DNA from: Larix kaempferi
Taxonomy: Eukaryota; Streptophyta; Pinopsida; Pinales; Pinaceae
Reading direction: 5' to 3'
NCBI GenBank assembly: GCA_027924585.1
Contig: BSBM01001382.1
Location: 2,844,001 to 2,908,000, forward strand
Length of the DNA: 64,000 nucleotides
Part shown: positions 13,011 through 24,399 of the stretch, piece after piece
Numbering within the stretch: position 1 is the first letter of the stretch
Layout of the letters: each line of letters starts with the position of its first letter
Made by a program: the position numbers and the translations under genes
Notes under the pieces: generated by a model
What the model was told of the DNA's origin: nothing
What the model saw: only the letters and a program-made list of their open reading frames with translations
Database searches by the model: none

Positions 13011-14000
13011 GATAAGATAATTTTATTAATGTCTAACAAATGACCACAAAAGTAGGTCAATGGGACTGTGTAGTACGAAGGAGTAATACAAAGTGGGAGC
13101 GTAAAAGCAGAACTCAAACAAACCCTAGTTCTATAAGAGAAGAGCCTGTCTTGAAGAAAAATTTATACAAGGGGGTAAATGAAGAGAGCTGGTCTTAAGA
13201 AGGAGAGTTGATCCAAGAATTGTATTTCGAGAAATGGTGATGGTGAAACTTTCAAGTGCCCCTGGAAGTATTGGAGACACTGGAAGCAGTGAAAGCATTG
13301 GAAGTATCTCTCCTACCATTGGAGGCTGACTGAAGGAAACTCAAAATAGTACTCTGTCTGGAGGAAGAGATAGAAGAAGAACTGCCATGAGGCGTGCGCC
13401 GCTGCTTGGAGGAAGGAACTTGATGCTGTAACCTGGAAGAAGTTCGTCTGTCACGATGGGGTCGAGACTGTCCCTGTCGATGGTGTTGAGCAGAGGCGGA
13501 GGTGGCCTGTCGTGTCCTAACTGAACGGTTAAGGTCTGTGCTACCATCTGTCTGTCTCTTCGTGCCCCTAGAGGAAGGAAGTACTGGAAAGGAGGTGGTA
13601 ATTTGAATGGAACTTGGTATCGATTGAGAGTGTTCCTGAAGGGTGAGAGACTGAAGACGAAGGGTTTCCTGCAAGTACAAGGCTAGATATCTTTGATCAG
13701 GATATCTGAAGAATCTTGCTTAACTCTGAATCTCGCTGAGAAGGAGGTCTTTGAAAAGGCAATGAAACCGCATGCAGATCTCGTAGTAAATAGGACTCTA
13801 AAAGATGAAGTGCTCCTCAGTCTCAACCTCTCGAAGGTGACAAGCCTGGCAGATCCTGCCTGACCAGTCGAGCTAGTGATTTGTCTCTACCTGAAGACGA
13901 TGAGAGACCACTCTGAACTGGCCTAAAGGGATATGAAGAGCATGTGCCCAATGGCGGAATGTCTAAGAGGGCTGAACAATGAGAGCATCAGCACAATCTG
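13011..14000 (-). pseudogene. LINE ORF2 3' part with tail, TTATC-tail family
   Basis: The left edge is 'gagataagataattttattaatgtc', the family terminus. Minus-strand reading gives, from the right, a C-terminal zinc finger RICQACHLREVETEEHFIF (about 13790-13860). After a stop and PIYYEICMRFHCLF there is a long Ser/Gln/Arg-rich tail (frame 13252-13680, 142 residues) ending near LSFLQ. The long frame is the low-complexity C-terminal tail of the LINE polyprotein rather than a separate gene. Stops inside the zinc-finger block show it is inactive. Confidence 0.65.
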
Positions 14001-14788
14001 GAAATTTTGAAAGCAAAAACTATGAACAATTTATGCCACTATAAAGGAACCTAGGAAAGTAGATCATGTACATGTTTTTACTATTCTAGCTATGATAGGG
14101 GGGCAGGCTATTTTGTGTTGCATTTTTTGCAATATTTCCAAGGAAGCAATGTTATTGTCTCAATATATCATGAGATTTTTCAAATTTAATATAGCACTAT
14201 ATTTTGAAAATATCGTGGTATATTGTCAAAATATCACAAGATGGAAAATCAGTTGATTCAGGATATTTTTTGTTGCTTAGTTTGAAGAGGGAAAGCATGG
14301 GATTGAGGAAGAAGGGTTATTGACTGTTACCACTGCCAATAAAAGGGATAGAGGGAGGAGGGGATTGCTCTAGATGTTTAAAAATCTGGGATTTTTTCTT
14401 TTTTTTTTGTATTTAATAAAGTTTGTCGACATTTTCCAATATTTTCTCCAGTGTTGCTGATAAGTTTCTTTCTGGATATTGGACAATGTAGTTGTCAACA
14501 TGCTATTTACAACACTGAGGCCATTCCTAAGCCCATCACACAACTAGAATCCCTAACTGTTATCTCTGATCAGGAGGACCTTTAAAATGACGTGGTCAGC
14601 GTGTGTTTGTATTTAAAAAGATAAAATCTGTTCTAAAATGCATATCTAAAAACTGTGATCGAGGTCCTTATACCTCAGCTAGCACTCCACATAGCATGGT
14701 TCCCAATGTTCACTGAAAGGAAATAATCCTCTTCTTCCCTCTTCTTTGTCTTTTGACTCTTTTCACATGTTTTTGTTCTTTCATTTTT
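14001..14788. other. intergenic, no gene recognised
   Basis: AT-rich DNA with words such as 'aatatcgtggtatattgtcaaaatatcac', loosely echoed at 18020-18110. No coding or RNA feature is supportable. Confidence 0.4.
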
Positions 14789-15138
14789 CAATTTCTATTT
14801 TGTTCTCTCTTTTTTTTCTTTTTTCGTTCCTTTTGTTTCATCTACCACCTCCTGTTACGTCGAAGTGTGCTTTGAGGTGAGAGTTGCACCACCCATTCAG
14901 TGCAGTTGTGGGAGACTGTTTGATGCTGTCCTTTTTTGTGCTGGATTTTGTCCTTAGGTGCAGTTGTGGGGCACTGTTTGATGCTGTCAATTTCTATTTT
15001 GTTCTCTCTTTTTTTTTCTTTTTTCGTTCCTTTTGTTTCATCTACCACCTCCTGTTACCTCGAAGTGTGCTTTGAGGTGAGAGTTGCACCACCCATTCAG
15101 TGCAGTTGTGGGAGATTGTTTGATGCTGTCCTTATTTC
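14789..15138. repeat. tandem duplication, about 199 bp, pyrimidine-rich
   Basis: The block from 'caatttctattttgttctctc' at 14789 recurs at 14988. It includes the polypyrimidine run, 'catctaccacctcctgttac' and 'gtgcagttgtgg'. A third partial echo ('gcagttgtggggcactgtttgatgctgtc') lies at the junction. Open frames on both strands here are by-products. Confidence 0.8.
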
Positions 15139-15597
15139 TGGGGCAACACTAACCTTATCCACTAGGAAGCTATGCATGGCTGTACAAAATTAAATATGAA
15201 CTATTTTAATATCCCTTCTTTCACTGCAATGTTAATTAGACACAAAAATCTCATTACCCACTTTAACTTTGACTTCTTATTAAATTCAGGGTAGAAAATA
15301 TGGGTCCTTCCATTAAAGCTGGTGAGGTACCCATCTACAAAGCTCTATTTACATGACACTTACATATTATGCTAAGATGATTTTTTTCCACAAAAAACCA
15401 TGCAGGGGAACCCAAGGGATGCTTCCCCACATTCGTGGATGGCATACCTAGTAAACTCATTGGTGTGTACCAGGGTGCTTAACCAGGGCTGATTTAAACA
15501 GGGCATCTGTTGGCATGAAGCTAGCCAAATGTCAAATGTCTAGTGACATTGGTGACAGCCGGTTGAGCTAACCCTTCGGGCTTACAACAAATTTTAT
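15139..15597. other. intergenic, no gene recognised
   Basis: I see no gene or repeat structure here. Confidence 0.4.
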
Positions 15598-15640
15598 AAG
15601 ATAAGAAAATTCTATTAATGCCTGACAAATGTCCAGCAAG
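15598..15640 (-). repeat. LINE tail fragment, TTATC-tail family
   Basis: The sequence 'aagataagaaaattctattaatgcctgacaaatg' is a diverged copy of the family terminus seen at 2237, 10315 and 13011. Only the tail is recognisable. Confidence 0.45.
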
Positions 15641-15670
15641 GCATTTCCTCTTTGGTCACAATAGTCTGAT

Positions 15671-16119
15671 CTGAAGATTCCTTGTCTTCACTGTTATCTT
15701 TCTGCTTTCCCATCTTGTTCCAACTAGTCAACCTTGACCTTCCAAAGTTCTTTGAAATTCAAAATCTGCTTGCACTCTATTTTTGTAGAAAATGCTCGAA
15801 GTACTAATTTATTTGGATTGGACCACATTTTGATGTATTGATGTACAAGAATTGAAATGCTTCCCTGATGAAGTAGATACTCTTCTCTTGACCTGAAGAT
15901 TACTTGTCTTCACTGTCATCTTTCTGCATTCTCATCTTGTTCCAACTAGTCAACCTCAACCTTCCAAAGTTTTTTGAACTTAAATATCTGCTTGCACTCT
16001 ATTTTTGTAGAAAATGCTCCAAGTACTAATTTATTTGGATTGGATCACATTTTGATCTATTGATGTACAAGAATTGAAAATGCTTCCGTGATGAAGTAGA
16101 TATTCTTCTCTTGACCTTT
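15671..16119. repeat. tandem duplication, about 222 bp
   Basis: Copy 1 starts 'ctgaagattccttgtcttcactg' at 15671 and copy 2 at 15893. Both contain 'catcttgttccaactagtca', 'cttgcactctatttttgtag' and 'gatgtacaagaattgaaa', with a modest number of point differences. Confidence 0.85.
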
Positions 16120-16880
16120 GCCTCTAGGCTGAAACCACCATCTATATGAAGGATGGTTGGTTTTCGTACAATGTTTACATGTGTACTTGAACCGACATTT
16201 TTTCTCAGGATGATTTTTCTTCTCACAATGCTCATGCTCATTCTAATACAAACAATTATCAAATCTATGGTTAGTTCCCTTGTATTGCATACAAGATTTC
16301 CTTCTACCTGTGGATTATTTGGTGGTTGTCACAGTGCATTTCCCTCCACGAAGCTTTGTTATGGCTTTGATTTCTCCCTATGATGCTATATTTTGTAAGC
16401 TTTTCATGAATGTCTTTTAATGCTTCAATTTTTCATGCTTTTCATGAAACATCGTCCTCTATGTGTAATCCTCACTTTTTCCCGCTAGACAGTGATATTT
16501 GCAATTTTGGTGAGAATCTTATGTACACCATTCTCTGTTATGCCTTTGAGAATGATTTTATACTCATTTCTTTTATCTTTCACAAAACACACTATCAACA
16601 TAACACTTACCTATTATTTCTTTTACCTTCTACCCCTTTATGGCAGTTTGATGGACTGATAGTATATTCCATTTAATGTGAGATGCATAGAGAATATTTG
16701 CAATGGCTTTTACTTTACTATCATCCATGGGCACATCACATATTTCTTTGGCTTCAAGGGAAACGCCATTGCTGAGAATCACTTCCCTTTTCCTAACATC
16801 TTCATCAACTCTTTGGATAGACTAGACTCTTATTCTATGTCATATACTGAAATGCACTGGATTCCAAGTGCCACATATCA
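16120..16880 (-). pseudogene. copia-type Gag remnant with zinc knuckles
   Basis: On the minus strand, three consecutive zinc-knuckle-like motifs are readable in one frame near 16140-16330. The first is CMQYKGTNHRFDNC (second Cys changed to Tyr). The second is HEHCEKKNHPEKKC (first Cys lost). The third is CKHCTKTNHPSYRW (last Cys lost). Upstream, with several stops, the frame resembles the helical part of copia Gag proteins (e.g. DSKVKAIANIL near 16690). Tandem zinc knuckles are known in Gag nucleocapsid domains. The assignment to copia is tentative, since no protease or RT follows. Confidence 0.45.
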
Positions 16881-17748
16881 TTAGAAGTGTTTGTATCTCT
16901 GACATTGCAAGGAAAATGTTACCTCTTCCTTGACTTGAATTCTTTTTGGAGGCTCAATTTTGTTGTCTACAGTCCTCTTGGTGACCAATTTTCCACCGAA
17001 TAACACCTTCCTTTGACATTGCCTTGTTACTTTTTCTCAAGAAATGTAGGTGCCACTATTTTATAAAAGCAACTTCTTGTAAAAAGAAATTTGGTCATTG
17101 TTTTCAACCAAAGTCTTCTGCTTAGCCTTCTTTTTGCTTTTAAAACCAAACTTCTAGCACATGTAGGCACATTTAAGCACCTTCCGCACATGTAGTTGCA
17201 TTCGTCCTCCCTTCCTCCATAATCCCTTAACATGTGCATTTAGCATATTAGATCTTTTCCCATGTAAGAAAGTCCACGTGTCATCCTTACAATGCATATG
17301 GGATCTCATTAGCTTGGAATTTAAAAAATTATAAACTAGAATTTACATTTTGTAGACCTTAGAATATATTCCATCCATTTCTCCTTTAAACCTGCATGTT
17401 TTATGTAATCATGCCCAAATTGCATGATTGTTTTGCCTGACTTTTTATACATAATTTCAATTGACGATTTTCATGTTTTTTCTTATGGTTTTGTTCGCAC
17501 TTACTGCAATGCCTCGAGCATTCGTTGTTGCACCTACATGTTTCCATGGAGTTACCTGCATAATTTATGCACATTCAATGTTGCATTACTACAAAACCCT
17601 ACAATCCACATTGCATTATGTGGAAGCCACAATTGCAATCGATCTGCTTTCCATCAATGACTTTTGCACGATTTTTGTCTGTCATGCCTTCATATGGATC
17701 ACCTTCATGCATGGCTGAATAGTACACATTTCAGGAATCTGCAACATT
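16881..17748. other. intergenic, no gene recognised
   Basis: Short frames (17027-17239 minus, 17424-17718 plus) carry no domain I recognise. The part next to 16880 may be the upstream Gag sequence of the remnant described above. Confidence 0.35.
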
Positions 17749-17913
17749 CATGATGCTTTTGGATTACAGCTGTGTAATAATTTTAGCAGATCTGACATTT
17801 TGCGTAAAGCATTTACCCATCAGGAGAGATGAACACTGATAATGGGTAAATGATATACCTGAAACTTCAGACTTGTTAAAATTAATACAGAACTATAATC
17901 CAAAAGCATCATG
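17749..17913. mobile_element. 165-bp near-palindromic hairpin (MITE or miRNA-like fold-back)
   Basis: CATGATGCTTTTGGATTACA at 17749 pairs with its complement ending at 17913 with a single mismatch over 21 bases. Pairing continues inward (about four fifths of positions over the next 30). It includes a perfect 11-bp stem, CATTTACCCAT at 17810 against ATGGGTAAATG at 17842. All arms share one symmetry centre at 17831, so the whole block folds on itself with a loop of about 20 bases. No coding capacity. A fold-back MITE is the likeliest explanation; a miRNA-type precursor is possible. No clear target duplication is visible. Confidence 0.7.
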
Positions 17914-18637
17914 TATAGTTTAGCAAACTGTGTAAGCCTGAAAAGTTAATCTGCAACATGCTTACACACCACTAGCATCTGTCAAGAGTTTTCATCAGCG
18001 TTGCAAATGCCGCTGATATATTGACAACATTGTGATATCATAACCTTAAAATATGTGAATTTTTCAGACCTTGAATATATTTGTGATACATTGCCAAAAT
18101 ATCAAATGGAAAAAATCATTGTCTGCAACAGGTTGCCTATAAAATCAGATTTTATTTTTTACATTTTTAACCCTGTTTGAAAAGCAAACGAGATTCACCA
18201 TCCTTGATTGTGCTGAGGGAAAATAGTGTTGTCATCTGCAATGGTGGATTTATTGTGGAGTGGGGGTTGATTTAGTTGAAATTGCCTGAAATGGGCTTAG
18301 AATGTAAGGGGCTGCTTCCCTCTTGACCCCCATAGCAGCCCTCATAAGTCGCATACCCCTGGAATATCATCTCGAATCAATAAGATTTTTTTGTAAGCTA
18401 GTAGAGTTTCTTTTGATCTTATATATAAAAGATATAGAGTAAAAAATTCAGAGTTTTGGCCGGACCGAGGGAAACCCGGCCCAGATATTAAACATAAGTT
18501 TCATTGTTGCAGCTCTATATATCATACTACTGTTTTGAAGAGGATTTGAACAGAAATTGATAACATAATAGAAGTTCTGCATAATGTCTTTATTGACATA
18601 TATTTCAAAAAACTCAAGAAAAACTAAGTGCAGGAAC
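17914..18637. other. intergenic, no gene recognised
   Basis: AT-rich DNA without open frames of note. It may include the 3' flank of the reading frame that ends at 18638 on the minus strand. Confidence 0.4.
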
Positions 18638-19261
18638 CTATTTTTGCTTCTTTGTATCATCTTCCAATGCTTGGACCTGGCTAGCCTGAGTGTTCAGTTG
18701 ATCTTCAGGAGGAAAGTCCATGCCTGCAGTGTCTCTATAGAGACAGTTGAGCTTTCTGTCCAATCTTTTGTTCTTAGCTTGCAGCTTGCTGTTCTGATCA
18801 ATAATTTCCTCCATCATGAGGATTAATCCGTTTCATTCTTCTCGAGTGTCCAAGATGGCCTTACTCAGTATAGATTTAATCTGCCACTTGAGTGCAATTG
18901 CCTTGAAATACTTAGTATCTTTGACTCTTGTGTTTTTTGGGTTTTGAGCATAGCCTTCCATATTTTCCAGAATTTCCTCCTCCGGACTGCATTCCTGTTC
19001 TAGGCGAGTCTCCTCTTCAAGTTCCTATATTTTCCTTTGAATGCGGGCTGGTGTGAGGTGGAAGTGTTGGGAGCAATTGTCTTCAATTTCAAGCTTAATT
19101 CTGCTGTTACTGACGGGGGTCTTTCCGTTTCGGGGGTTGCAGGAGAGGGGCATTCTGGGCATAGTGAAGGAGGACGAGCTTGAAATGGGGATGGGAGCAG
19201 AGGATGAGGTCGAGACTTTCAGGAGGGGAAGAGGGTACCACCTCTTGCAAGCAGAACACAA
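18638..19261 (-). pseudogene. unrecognised coding-like frame with two internal stops
   Basis: One continuous minus-strand frame runs from about 19261 to a TAG at 18638-18640. It is interrupted only by TAG at 19025-19027 and TGA at 18833-18835. Its composition is protein-like: a Ser/Pro-rich N-part, then E/L/K-rich stretches such as ELEEETRLEQECSPEEEILE, MMEEIIDQNSKLQAKNKRLD and QVQALEDDTKKQK, which suggest a coiled coil. I do not recognise the family. The frame is closed by a stop just upstream of 19261, so the N-terminus may be in another exon or frame. It could be a decayed processed copy of a host gene, or exons of a gene whose introns I cannot place. Confidence 0.4.
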
Positions 19262-19714
19262 GGGAGTCTATTCGACAGGAGTCTAAGAGACCAGAAGGAA
19301 GGAGCATAGGGAAGGATTGGACGTGCTAACATGACACAAAGAGCGGTGCTTTGAGTATCAGGGACCAAGTTGTAGACTAGCTTGGGAGAGAAAAAACAGA
19401 AGGGAGATAAAAAAGGCGAGATTATAAACAAACAAGGAAGTGACGAGCCCTGGAATGTATCTGTCCGCTGAGCCCATTCCTGCCTGCTTGACTGTCAAAG
19501 CCCCTGGAGCAGCTGCCCATCTGCTTTCATGATGTTGAAATCAAATACTTGGGTGGTTGATTTCGGTGTATTTCATAGCAGTGATTGCCTCTGTATTGGT
19601 CCCTGGATTGCTATAAGGCCAGTTCATGGGGTTAAGCCTGTAAAAACCATCATTGTGGGTTTCCTTTCCTTTGGAGTTTCGAGCTGTTGCCATAATTTCA
19701 TTAATCAACTACCT
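19262..19714. other. intergenic, no feature recognised
   Basis: Moderately GC-rich DNA with overlapping short frames on both strands. It may include upstream sequence of the coding-like frame at 18638-19261, but nothing can be assigned. Confidence 0.3.
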
Positions 19715-19838
19715 GCAGAGCTGTCAGATCTCACACTTCATTGGAGCTAGACTGCAGAGCTGATAAATCTCACACTTCATCGGAGCTAGACTGACTACAG
19801 AGCTGATAGATCTCACACTTCATTGGAGCTGAGAGCGA
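19715..19838. repeat. three-copy tandem repeat, about 40 bp
   Basis: Three units of 'cagagctg.tagatctcacacttcattggagct' start at 19715, 19754 and 19797. A fourth, isolated echo ('agatcttgcacttcattggagctgag') lies near 20062. Confidence 0.85.
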
Positions 19839-20394
19839 ATGAGTAGGTTTGTTCATTGATTAACCAGGGCAAGGTGGTGGGCAAGATGGACAAGTGTCGT
19901 TGGTCCGGTCCTCTCCCTGGGACGTGCTGTGTGCCACCATTTCGTCCTTCATACTAGAGACCACTCAATCCTGGAATTGAATCAATAAGATTCAAATGGG
20001 GATGAAATCATAATTTGTTTTGGTTATAGAATACAGGGTCAGATAGATGAAGAGTCAAGATAAGATCTTGCACTTCATTGGAGCTGAGATCATATGGACT
20101 CTCAAGGCCTCACTTATGTGGTCTTGGAAATGGTACTGCCATAGGCCAGCCTCTTGTTGTTCCTGTCAGATGCGAGCACCATGAAGAAAGACGTCATCTT
20201 GGTGGTGTACAGCCTGGGGCTTTCTGGAGAGATTGGCATTTTTAGCTGAGAAAGAATCTGGAAAGGGAATTCTGTGACCTCCTGAGTAGACGAGGAAATA
20301 CAAATTACAATAGACAGGGAATGTGGATCTGTATAGGAACTAAGGTGTTTACTGATAGTGTGCCACATACAGTAAGTATTGCATATCATAGTGA
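19839..20394. other. intergenic, no gene recognised
   Basis: A short minus-strand frame (20114-20389) has no recognisable domain. Nothing else is supportable. Confidence 0.35.
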
Positions 20395-20745
20395 TTGGTT
20401 CTTTTTTTATATGGTGGGATGGAAAGATGAGACGGGAAAATTAAAAGATGGGGAAGGCTTATGGCAGAACAACAAAACATAGATGTGCACAGGTATATAT
20501 AAAGTCAAAGTAAAAAAACAGGGTAGTGACAAGCTATTGGAGCAAAGCAGTAAGATCCATATCATAGTTATAGGTTCCTCTGTATGGTGGATGGAAAAAT
20601 GAGACAGAAAATTAAAAGATGGGGAAAGATTATGGCGGAACAACAAAACATAGATGTGCCCAGGTATGTATAAAGTCATAGGAAAAAAACAGGGGAGTGA
20701 CAAGCTATTGGAGCTGTTGCCGCCTAATACACATCTAGGGGCAAT
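20395..20745. repeat. tandem duplication, about 173 bp
   Basis: The block from 'atggtggga.ggaaa.atgagac' at 20411 recurs at 20584. It includes 'acaacaaaacatagatgtgc', 'aggtat.tataaagtca' and 'gtgacaagctattggagc'. The Phe/Ser-rich minus-strand open frame at 20407-20763 exists because the unit lacks stops in that frame; its repeated peptide (CNSLSLPCFF) has no known function. Confidence 0.85.
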
Positions 20746-23700
20746 GCGCCAGGAAACTTTCAAGCCGCTCGGTGTGTCCTTGGGGGCAAGTGAGAGTAAG
20801 TGCTGTCACCTAATTACTCGACTCTTCAGTCTAGGCTTACTCCTAGCGAAGCCAAGGGGGGGGTGGTCCCTATGAAAATTAATCTAAGGCTTTTAATCTA
20901 TAACAAAAGAAAAAGTCTATTCTAGGAGTTAAAAGATGATGAAATGGAAAAATAACTCAACAATACATCGTTGCAAATATTTAATCAACACTACACATGA
21001 TTTGATACAAGATACATTCATGACATTTTGCAAGATTGATAAAAATAAAATAGACCAGTGTCGAGAGATAAATGCATGCGATTGTTGCTGTGTAGGGTTG
21101 TGAAAGTATTGCAAGAGGCTTGTTGGTTTATTTTAATATTATTAAATGAGTATTAAAGGAGTGGGTAAAATTGTTGGTTTGGCCCAAGCAGATTTAGCTC
21201 TTTGGATTGAGTGCTTTAGCGGCTTGATCGAGTGTCCAACCAGGCAAGGATGAACCTTCTTAAAGTAGCCTGCTTACTCTATAGTATACACCCATGCAAG
21301 CTCTCGAATCCACAAAGAAAGATGAGATTGGATTTTCCTATTAAAATTATGTACCTTACACCTGTTTTTGATTGACTCCACTGTTCAGATTGAGCTGCAG
21401 CGGCCAAGAGCATACTTTGGGCTTGGGGTGTTGTTTCGTTTTATTAAAATTGTAAGTGGATGATTAACTAAACTACAACCCAAGAATATCTTTTCTTCGC
21501 ACCACAAAGTGATGGAGTACTTCGGTAGAGCAAGGGGTTAATTTTAAGATAAGATTTTAAGAACAATAGTAGTTGTTTGTAGCACAAAAAGAAGAATGAT
21601 TGAACAACTGATTGTACGTCCTTTGAGGACGCTTTGTGTACTTGATGTTGTTGTTTAATTACTAATGCTCAAAATAAACTAATCTAAAACAAAAAAGGGA
21701 AAAAATTGCGAAAAATAAAAAAATGAAAAAGGTGCGAATCCCTCAAGGGGATTGGGGTCAGGCGCTGGAATTGCCTGCTGAGCTCTTTTTATTTTTTGAG
21801 TTACAATATGAAACCTTAAAGAAAACACTGCTTGCCCTTTATGCTTAGAGAACAAGACGGTTTACAAATTATTCTGCAAACAAAACACTGCTTTGAAAGC
21901 TGGTTCTCAAGGTGGTTCTGGGAGCTTCAAAGTGGTAATCTTCTTAGTGTTTTGGCTTCAACCGGTTAAAGAAACAAAACAGACCAGCAAGCAAATGTTA
22001 ATTATAAATGACAATCAGAACACTTTAAGAGTGTTCTGACAATGCTACAAAATGTCAAATTGAAAATTAATGCAACTAGTATGTAAAAAACTTGTTTTTG
22101 GGCAACTTTTTGAGTCTTTAACTGATTTTTAATTTATTTTTAAATTTAGGACTGATATGCATGCAAAAATTTTCAGCGAGCTAAAAAGTTAATGAAATCT
22201 ATCAAAACACACTTTAAGAGTGTATTCAGTTTAGATGCAAAAAAGTGAAAATTTTCTACCTAACAACTATGAACATGGAGTCAAATAACTAAGGAAAGTG
22301 AGCTAGACAACTACTTTCTTTAGGATCTTTTGCTTGCTTTTGGAAAAACTAAGCTAAAATAGAAAATCACTTGTTTGCCAAATATTAAATGAAGCTTAGA
22401 AAATAAGACTAGAAAGTAAAAATTTTAAAATATTCAAAATTTTGATAACTTGTACTAAAAGCCCTAAACTTCTTAGATCTAGAATTTAAACATAAACTTG
22501 AAAGCTTGATCTAGATTTTATATGATTTGAAACCTTACAAACTACTTAAGATAGATACTTTGAAAAATAAGTATAAATGCTTCAAACCAGTAAGGTAACC
22601 GGAACCAAAATAGCTTTATAAATTAAGAGAAGGGAATGAGGAAACTCTTTCAAACGAGACTTCGAGGCTTGGAGATGAATTCTTGGATTGTCGACAGATT
22701 AGATCTAAAACAGAAAGCAGTTAGATAAACAAAAAGGGACAAGCAAGTCCTCTTCTCCTTCAACCAAAAGTGTACCTGCAGCTTACATCAACTCATTACA
22801 AAGCATTAGATCTGGAAGCAGCATATATAGCATATATAAGAAATCAAATGCCAAAATACTCATAAACAAATGAAATATTTAAAAAACTAGATCTCTTAAT
22901 ACCATACCACACTAGAGTTAATGATGATGGGTTCTGATTGGATGTTTAATTAGAAGCCAAACCAAATGAGGTTGTGCCACCTCACAATGAGGTAGGCGCC
23001 GCCACTTTGACATATCATCAACCAAATCCATAACTGTCTTGTGGAGAAGTCGGCCCACGTGAAGGTAGAAAACGCACTTCCTTTGGAAATAAAACATTTG
23101 CTCAACCTTTAAATTTTTTACCATATGACTTTCTAATAAAATGCTTTGACCTTTCAACATAGTCGCCCACTTTATGACAATATATGCCAACTCATTTGAC
23201 ATGTGATAAATTCATTTTTTTGAATATTTAAATTTTGGTACTTGGTGCATTTTGATGTATTTTTAGCATTAAAGTGCCATTTTGTAGCCTCGATAGGAAA
23301 AGCTGCTCCATGGGATGATTTGATCGCCTGAAACATAGGAAGATTGGATACCAGCGTAAAGAGGATGCTCTGAGCATCATAACGAGCATCTCTGCTCCAA
23401 ATTCCGACTTCGGATCACCACTTGAAATTTTCCATTTAAACCATTAAAAAAATCGCTTAAAAATGCGGAAAAATTATTTTTCTCAGAATTGTCTCAAACT
23501 CTTGGGGAACCTAGTACATGACCAAACGACATTATTTTAGCATCTAGCATGTTTATAAATGTTACAAAATGGACTCTAATCACCCCCTAAGGCCTAACCA
23601 CCACTTTGGGCATTCCAGCTTTGGAGGTGTAGGAGAAAAACTCATTGATTAAACTCGGCTAAAGGCAAAGCATAAGGCAAAGCATAATCGACAAGGGAAA

Positions 23701-24399
23701 AAACTCCTTGGAATGTCTTCTTTGGTTGTCAAATCCTAGGGAACTGAGTCACTCAAAGATCAACATGCTAGCACACTTTATTACAAACCCCGTGGGGCAT
23801 GGTCATGCATTACAAAAATGAAAAAGGGCCCCTGAAAAGGCCTGATTTGGAACTTCTGAACTCTGAAAAAGCACAAGTAATTGTGCAATACTGGCGGCTC
23901 ATTGAAGTCCAACTGAAGTGCAACTCAGTTGGTAACAGGAGCAAAGCAGTAAGATGCAGGCTGATGGAAGAAGTATTTTGATACTATGTGCGTGTCTTCT
24001 ATTTTGAACTGATGGAACGAAGAAGAGGATGGGCAGATGTGGCAGCAATGCTTGAAATGGAGAGCTCTAATGCCACTTGTGGTGGACACAAGTAGGAAAT
24101 ATCAATTAATTCATGTTTGTTACAATAATAGATATTTCCCCTTCGTACATCGTAATGGTTATGAATCATGATCAACTAAATAGACCTGGAAATTGCTAAC
24201 CAAAACATTTAATCCAAAGAACATTTTCTGTTGGTGAGAGATTGAAAGTTTCAAAAGCATATGTGCAGAGTTTATCCTGAAAGTTAATGTATGAATGCAT
24301 AATATATGACATTCTTAGCTTGAGTGTGTTGAAGTGATTTTATCTGCAGTGTCTAGATAGATCTATGAAAAAGCTTAACAGTACCTTATACATTTACAG
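20746..24399. other. long non-coding stretch upstream of CK2-beta exons
   Basis: No domain is recognisable in any frame. A short block 'cactttaagagtgt' occurs twice (about 22020 and 22209), and 'gagcaaagcagtaagat' at 23939 repeats a piece of the 20.4-20.7 kb duplication. I searched by eye for the acidic N-terminal CK2-beta exons (the ISWISWFC-type and EYIQDDFNLCGL-type segments) and did not find them. This may be intron or truncated flank. Confidence 0.4.

Noticed and set aside
22918-23202. 94-residue minus-strand frame
   Set aside because: No recognisable family, no splice or promoter context; I could not support it as a gene.
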